Shown: positions 60,062-64,000 of the stretch, piece by piece
Layout of the letters: each line of letters starts with the position of its first letter
Numbering within the stretch: the first letter of the stretch is position 1
NCBI GenBank assembly: GCA_051251645.1
Contig: JBPOEY010000002.1
Coordinates: forward strand, 744,001-808,000
DNA length: 64,000 bases
Direction: 5' to 3'
Source: Litorimonas sp051251645
GTDB taxonomy: Bacteria; Pseudomonadota; Alphaproteobacteria; Caulobacterales; Maricaulaceae
The notes under the pieces: model-generated
The model's input: the letters and a program-made list of their open reading frames with translations, nothing else
Database searches by the model: none
Told to the model about the DNA's origin: nothing
Position numbers and translations under genes: made by a program

Positions 60062-61135
60062 GTGTCCGGCGATAATGACAGTAGTCAGGAAAAGAGTTTT
60101 GACGCTACCCAAGGCAAGATTGATGACGCCCGTAAAAAGGGTGATATCGCCAAGTCTGCCGAAGTGGCCTCGATCGCGTTATATTGCGGGGTCGCCATTG
60201 CGATTCTGACGATAGGGGGGTCGACAGGCTATAAAGCGATGTCACAACTGTCCGGGCTGCTCGAATATCCGATCCGGGCCGGGGATCTTATCTTGTCGGG
60301 CGGCGCCGCGACGGCCCTCATCGGTAAAGTCGTTTTTCTCTTTGTGCCCTTACTCCTCATGATGGTCACAGCGGTATTTTTGTCTTTAGTGGCACAGCGC
60401 ACCATCATTTTTGCGCCTGATAAAATTCAACCGAAGCTCTCAAAAATTAGTCCACTGTCCAATGTGAAGCAAAAATATGGACGCGACGGTATGGCAGAAT
60501 TCGCCAAACGTGCCGTCAAGCTCGTGATTATCTGTATCGCGGCGGGCTATTATTTGATCCGGTTGACGGGCGAGATTAGTCACGAAATCGGTCGCCCTGC
60601 TGGATATCTATTCCAGAAGCTCGTCGGAGAAAGCCTATTGCTCCTCGTGTGGATGATCGCGGCGACAATTTTGATTGCCGCAGTCGATCTACCGTTTGCG
60701 CAATGGTCGCACTTACTGAAACTGCGGATGACACGAGAAGAAGTGAAAGACGAGAATAAGAAGAACGAAGGCGACCCCATGGTGAAGAGCCAGCGTCGGG
60801 CGCGCGCGCGTGAGATTTCCAATTCGACGATGCTCAACGATGTGGCGACAGCGAACGTCGTCATCGTTAACCCGACCCACTACTCGGTTGCATTGCGGTG
60901 GGACCGGTCGGGTGGCGGTGCGCCTCTTTGTGTTGCGAAGGGGGTCGATAGCCTTGCGTTCGCGATCCGGGAGAAAGCCAAAGAACATGGTGTGCTCATT
61001 CACTCGGACCCGCCCTGTGCACGGGCTATGCACGCCACGGTCGAGGTTGGTGAAGAAATTCGCCCTGAACATTATGCCGCTGTCGCCTCAGCGATCCATC
61101 TGGCTGAAACCCTGTCACAACAAGGGGTCTACTAG
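60062..61135 (+). CDS. flhB: Flagellar export switch protein FlhB
   Basis: A 357-residue protein that switches export from hook to filament substrates. Four membrane helices lie in residues about 35-210. The cytoplasmic domain has the self-cleavage motif N270-P271-T272-H273 in VIVNPTHYSVALRWD, preceded by KNEGDPMVKSQRRARAREIS. It starts at GTG 60062 directly after the fliR stop. FliK, encoded at 48816, is its length-sensing partner. Confidence 0.96.
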   Translation: MSGDNDSSQEKSFDATQGKIDDARKKGDIAKSAEVASIALYCGVAIAILTIGGSTGYKAMSQLSGLLEYPIRAGDLILSGGAATALIGKVVFLFVPLLLMMVTAVFLSLVAQRTIIFAPDKIQPKLSKISPLSNVKQKYGRDGMAEFAKRAVKLVIICIAAGYYLIRLTGEISHEIGRPAGYLFQKLVGESLLLLVWMIAATILIAAVDLPFAQWSHLLKLRMTREEVKDENKKNEGDPMVKSQRRARAREISNSTMLNDVATANVVIVNPTHYSVALRWDRSGGGAPLCVAKGVDSLAFAIREKAKEHGVLIHSDPPCARAMHATVEVGEEIRPEHYAAVASAIHLAETLSQQGVY

Positions 61136-61137
61136 CC

Positions 61138-61485
61138 ATGTCTGTGCGGAAGATTTTAGCCTTGAAGCGAGCCTCTATCCAAACGCAAATTGACGTTCTG
61201 GGTGCCAGGGAGACGGGGCTTATTCAGCAGCGAGAGCGGCTGCAAAACCAAGACGACGGTCTGAGTCTTGGCCAAGTAGAGGCGGGGTTTCAAGTCGCGG
61301 CAATGGCGGCCAATAGTGCGCGCGCTGTGATTGCGCGGTTAGACCGCGAATGCCAAGCCCTCCAAGCGCAGCGTCTCATCCTGGCACGGGAAAAACTCTC
61401 GCTCGATATTGCCGATAAAAAGTTAGACGTTGAAGAGCGCAAGCTCGCGCGGCTTGCCGCGTCCCGCGCCGCTGACCAGGTCTAG
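61138..61485 (+). CDS. FliJ-like coiled-coil protein
   Basis: A 115-residue protein that is one long pair of helices, rich in Gln, Arg, Leu and Ala (IQQRERLQNQDDGLSLGQVE and ALQAQRLILAREKLSLDIAD). Size and shape fit FliJ, the coiled-coil stalk of the FliI ATPase, and it ends the flgB-flhB operon two bases after flhB. Sequence alone would not identify it, because any coiled coil could look alike; the name depends on position. Confidence 0.6.
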   Translation: MSVRKILALKRASIQTQIDVLGARETGLIQQRERLQNQDDGLSLGQVEAGFQVAAMAANSARAVIARLDRECQALQAQRLILAREKLSLDIADKKLDVEERKLARLAASRAADQV

Positions 61486-61516
61486 CGCGATCCATCATGA
61501 CCGCTTAACAAGCCTT

Positions 61517-62254
61517 ATGTCCGTCAGCCAGTTTAAGCCCGCCAAACAGCCAACCAAAATGGCGATCCCGCGTCTGCCTGCGACCCAGTTTTGGGGATTA
61601 TGCGTGGTCGTCTTTATGGTCTTGCAATTCCCGTTCATCCGATTGCCCGTAATGTTCCTGTCAACATGGGCGCATGAGTTTGGGCACGGGCTTGGCGCGA
61701 TCATCACGGGTGGACGTTTTGTTGAGCTGACCGTCTTCCCGAATTTTTCCGGTGTCGCGCAGACAGCGACAAGCAGTGATTTCTCGCATGCGATGGTGGT
61801 CGTATTTGGCCTGTTAGGGCCCAGCCTTTTGGGCGTGTTCATGATCGCGCTCACGCGCGCATTTAGCCTATATCGTTTGGCAATTCTCGCTTTGGCAGGT
61901 CTTTTGGCGCTATCGCTGATCTGGGCCGCGGATGGGTTTACGTGGATAACGTTGGGTGGCGGGGCCGTGATCATGGGGCTAATCGGTTGGAAGCTTCCGG
62001 ACCGGATATTGCTCTATGTGGCTTATGTCATCGCCATCGCGTTATGCCTCAGCGCGCTGACGGGATTCAGCTATTTCTTTATCGGCAATGCCGAAGTGGC
62101 CGGGGCCACCTATCGGTCCGATACCGGGGTTCTGGCGGATCTATGGGGTGGCCCGCATTGGCTGTGGGGTGGATTAATGGTGGTTCTGTCAGTCGCGATC
62201 CTCGTTGTCGGCGTGTTTTCATCAGATCGATGGGCGCGACGTCGACCGTCTTAA
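61517..62254 (+). CDS. M50-type membrane metallopeptidase
   Basis: A 245-residue inner-membrane protein of the M50B-like group. The zinc motif H53-E54-x-x-H57 lies in STWAHEFGHGLGAIITGG at the end of the first helix, and five or six more hydrophobic helices follow (for example VVFGLLGPSLLGVFMIALTR). The second motif of site-2 proteases, NPxxDG, is not present, so the true substrate and even activity are open. ATG 61517 is chosen to avoid overlap with the FliJ-like gene. It follows the flagellar operon by 31 bases, perhaps by read-through, and converges on the next gene. Confidence 0.82.
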   Translation: MSVSQFKPAKQPTKMAIPRLPATQFWGLCVVVFMVLQFPFIRLPVMFLSTWAHEFGHGLGAIITGGRFVELTVFPNFSGVAQTATSSDFSHAMVVVFGLLGPSLLGVFMIALTRAFSLYRLAILALAGLLALSLIWAADGFTWITLGGGAVIMGLIGWKLPDRILLYVAYVIAIALCLSALTGFSYFFIGNAEVAGATYRSDTGVLADLWGGPHWLWGGLMVVLSVAILVVGVFSSDRWARRRPS

Positions 62255-62910
62255 CGCGGCTTTTTCGAGCCAAAAATCTTACGCCAGCGGCTGCGGACCT
62301 CCTGGCTCCCGGCGTCAACATTATCGCGAACATCTCGCGCCGCATCGCCAATAGAATCGCCGACCGCGTCTAGCGTCGGATCAATCCGTTTGGCTTTCCA
62401 ACGTGTGATCATGCGCCAGAGCAGGAACCAAAGTCCCAGTAACAGCCCAATAAACGCGATGTTAAACCATGGGATCAGTAACGCATCCGGCCCGGACACT
62501 TGCTTGATCGAGGTAGCATTGGGGAAGATCGAAAATAGTTTAATACGCCAGCCATAGTGGCGCACGGCGACCCATTTTCCGTCAGACTTGGCGAGGCTTT
62601 GCGCTTGCGCGGTGACGTCGCCACTGTCGAATTTGAAATAGGGCGGAAAGCCCCAGCCCGTATCTTCATTGCGGTAAACGCGGGTATTGCCATTCTCAAA
62701 CTCGGCATTGATGAACCGCACGTCGCGGGTTGAACCTTCGATCGTGCCAATATCGGCGCGGTCCCAGAATGGTGCGCCGGACTCAACGTCGATTCGTTTG
62801 ACCTCGGTTCCGACGATTTGCACCACATCGCGGTCTGGTAAATAATAATTGAGCAGGACGGCGCCCACGATCAACAGGATCAGCGCCGGAATATGTCGAA
62901 GCCACTTCAT
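62251..62910 (-). CDS. DUF1523 family membrane protein
   Basis: A 219-residue protein with a first membrane helix at residues 8-25 and a second at about 147-167 (FNIAFIGLLLGLWFLLWRMI). Between them lies a periplasmic domain with VVQIVGTEVKRIDVESGAPF, RDVRFINAEFENGNTRVYRN and GWGFPPYFKFDSGDV, typical of DUF1523. The C-terminus is charged and cytoplasmic. Function is unknown. Its TAA stop interleaves with that of the convergent M50 gene through the shared TTAA at 62251-62254. Confidence 0.85.
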   Translation of the reverse strand: MKWLRHIPALILLIVGAVLLNYYLPDRDVVQIVGTEVKRIDVESGAPFWDRADIGTIEGSTRDVRFINAEFENGNTRVYRNEDTGWGFPPYFKFDSGDVTAQAQSLAKSDGKWVAVRHYGWRIKLFSIFPNATSIKQVSGPDALLIPWFNIAFIGLLLGLWFLLWRMITRWKAKRIDPTLDAVGDSIGDAARDVRDNVDAGSQEVRSRWRKIFGSKKPR

Positions 62911-62919
62911 TGGGGTCTC

Positions 62920-63198
62920 CTATGAATGTTGCGCCAACCAGACTAGGAAGGTCGCAAGCGCCCCCGGAATGGCATAGACGCTTAAAAATAGTTTCGGACG
63001 CAGCGACCGATTATAGCGCACCATGCCGCGCGAGACGAAATCGTCCTCTGTCTCGCTTTGCTGGAACAGCTCGGTCTGTGCCCGATAGTCCTCCGACAAA
63101 CGGACGCGTTCGCGCCATCGGCTCCACTGACTTAAAATCACATAGACGACCGTCAGAATCAGAAAAATGATGATAATATTGCGGATAAGGCCGATCAT
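62920..63198 (-). CDS. Small membrane protein, unrecognised
   Basis: A 92-residue protein with membrane helices at about residues 4-22 and 70-88 and a charged middle (RWRERVRLSEDYRAQTELFQ). I know of similar small proteins beside DUF1523 genes in other alphaproteobacteria but cannot give a function. Its start overlaps the end of the upstream gene by four bases, and the DUF1523 start is nine bases downstream, so the three are one operon. Confidence 0.75.
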   Translation of the reverse strand: MIGLIRNIIIIFLILTVVYVILSQWSRWRERVRLSEDYRAQTELFQQSETEDDFVSRGMVRYNRSLRPKLFLSVYAIPGALATFLVWLAQHS

Positions 63199-64000
63199 GG
63201 TTTTTTCTTCCTATCTTTTTCGCGTTGGCGTTTATCATAGGCGCGCCTCTGCTTTGACTTACGAAGCCATTCATCGTCGTCTTCATCATCCTCGTCGCGT
63301 TTCCAGCCGTCTTTGTTGGTCTCCCACGGGTTTTTACGACGGGTATTGGGGCGTGTGTCGCGGGTTCTCGGTTCAGGTTTGTCGTCCATCGACGGTTCGC
63401 CGCCAAACAGGGCTTCTCGCGCCCCCGCTTTATCCATCGCATATTCCTGCTCGAGGAAGCGCACGACGAAATCTTTCTTACTGTCAGACCAATCACGGTA
63501 GGCTTCGTAAAACAGCGGTTTGTGACAGATGAACAGCTGACGAAAATCGAGCCGAGAGAGATCGGTTAGAAGCATATTGACCAGATCGCGATCAGTATGT
63601 TGCGAGCCGCGCAAGGCGTAGAAAAACGACGGGTGGTTCGGGCCGATCTTTGGCACGCGCCCCCCCATCGACGCCCAGCGCCAGACATCCATGAGGCCGA
63701 TAAATTCCTCCGGGAGGTCATTGGCGTAACGGCGTTCCAACTGCCGCATATTCTGCCGCGACAGCCCGTCAAAATCATGGCCTTGTTCTGCCGCGACCGA
63801 CGCAATGATGAAATCCATCTTTTGGCGAATGACGAGCGCGCTATCCTGATTAGGACGCTGCACGATGAGTTGCGTCAGGCCCTCCTTATACAGCCAGTCG
63901 GAAATCGCCTCGCGGTTATCCAGCGTCAACACTTGCTTGATGTCGAGCGTGTCCAAGCCCGGCATCGCCTTACGCGTAATCACCGTTGGCGTGTCGGCAT
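63195..64000 (-). CDS. Unrecognised protein with charged tail (5' end outside window)
   Basis: The frame stays open to the window edge; a GTG at 63983 is a possible start, but the codons before it are also sense, so the gene may begin outside. About 205 helical residues (for example LTLDNREAISDWLYKEGLTQ and SRLDFRQLFICHKPLFYEAY) are followed by a 57-residue tail of Arg, Lys, Asp and Glu with an acidic run (RDEDDEDDDEW) and a basic end (KRQREKDRKKKP). No signal or membrane helix. I do not recognise it. The tail suggests binding to nucleic acid, ribosome or a charged partner, which is inference only. Confidence 0.7.
   Translation of the reverse strand, partial: ADTPTVITRKAMPGLDTLDIKQVLTLDNREAISDWLYKEGLTQLIVQRPNQDSALVIRQKMDFIIASVAAEQGHDFDGLSRQNMRQLERRYANDLPEEFIGLMDVWRWASMGGRVPKIGPNHPSFFYALRGSQHTDRDLVNMLLTDLSRLDFRQLFICHKPLFYEAYRDWSDSKKDFVVRFLEQEYAMDKAGAREALFGGEPSMDDKPEPRTRDTRPNTRRKNPWETNKDGWKRDEDDEDDDEWLRKSKQRRAYDKRQREKDRKKKP

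Overview
The window reads as a piece of chromosome from a motile, Gram-negative alphaproteobacterium, probably of the Caulobacter/Maricaulis/Hyphomonas kind. The main reasons are the flagellin regulators FlaF and FlbT directly behind a single flagellin gene, the alphaproteobacterial flagellar gene set (DUF1217 protein, minimal FlgD, FlgJ-like rod-binding protein without a muramidase domain, a DUF6468-like protein), and candidate CtrA-type boxes (TTAA-N7-TTAA) in front of flagellar operons. The genus cannot be read from the sequence. No rRNA, tRNA, CRISPR, IS element, prophage or plasmid-type gene was seen, and no stretch above 300 bases lacks a gene. The largest gaps are 8910-9140, 23652-23878, 15073-15292, 41749-41956, 7275-7454 and 50982-51153.

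Region 1 (1-15.1 kb) is mixed housekeeping and envelope: the 3' end of glucose-6-phosphate isomerase, an orphan response regulator, a secreted S46 dipeptidyl-peptidase preceded by a possible 29-residue coupled peptide, AMP nucleosidase, an MscS channel overlapping an unrecognised winged-helix-like protein, a membrane histidine kinase, a FUSC-type exporter, and a four-gene tripartite efflux operon (lipoprotein adaptor, ABC ATPase, ABC permease, TolC-type lipoprotein).

Region 2 (15.3-29.7 kb) is a carbohydrate locus of two divergent operons around a shared control region near 23.65-23.88 kb. The leftward operon encodes a Gfo/Idh/MocA oxidoreductase, a TIM-barrel isomerase/epimerase, an MFS transporter, a Tat-exported small subunit and its GMC flavoprotein partner (glucoside 3-dehydrogenase type), a second Tat-lipoprotein TIM-barrel enzyme, gluconokinase, and a gluconate permease broken by an internal deletion. 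The rightward operon encodes a DUF4212 protein, its SSS symporter partner, a GH36 alpha-galactosidase and an SGLT-like symporter. I infer that the locus takes up and degrades alpha-galactosides or other glycosides, partly by oxidising the sugar in the periplasm before cleavage.

Region 3 (29.8-61.5 kb) is an almost complete flagellar cluster on both strands: motE-like/DUF6468/fliL; fliF-fliH-fliN-fliP-fliG; flgE-flgK-flgL-flgI; motB; fliM; motA-motC-like-flgF; flgG-flgA-flgH-fliL-like; fliK-flgD; flgJ-like-flgN-like; flagellin-flaF-flbT-DUF1217; fliI; flgB-flgC-fliE-fliQ-flhA-fliR-flhB-fliJ-like. Odd points are a FliH-like protein with four clustered cysteines, FliG moved behind FliP, a divergent FliM starting at TTG, a second FliL-like protein with a His-rich linker, and a palindrome plus hairpin in the flagellin leader. 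I recognise no FliO, FlbD, sigma factor or chemotaxis gene in the window.

Region 4 (61.5-64.0 kb) holds an M50-type membrane metallopeptidase and three leftward genes: a DUF1523 protein, a small membrane protein, and a charged-tail protein that runs off the window.
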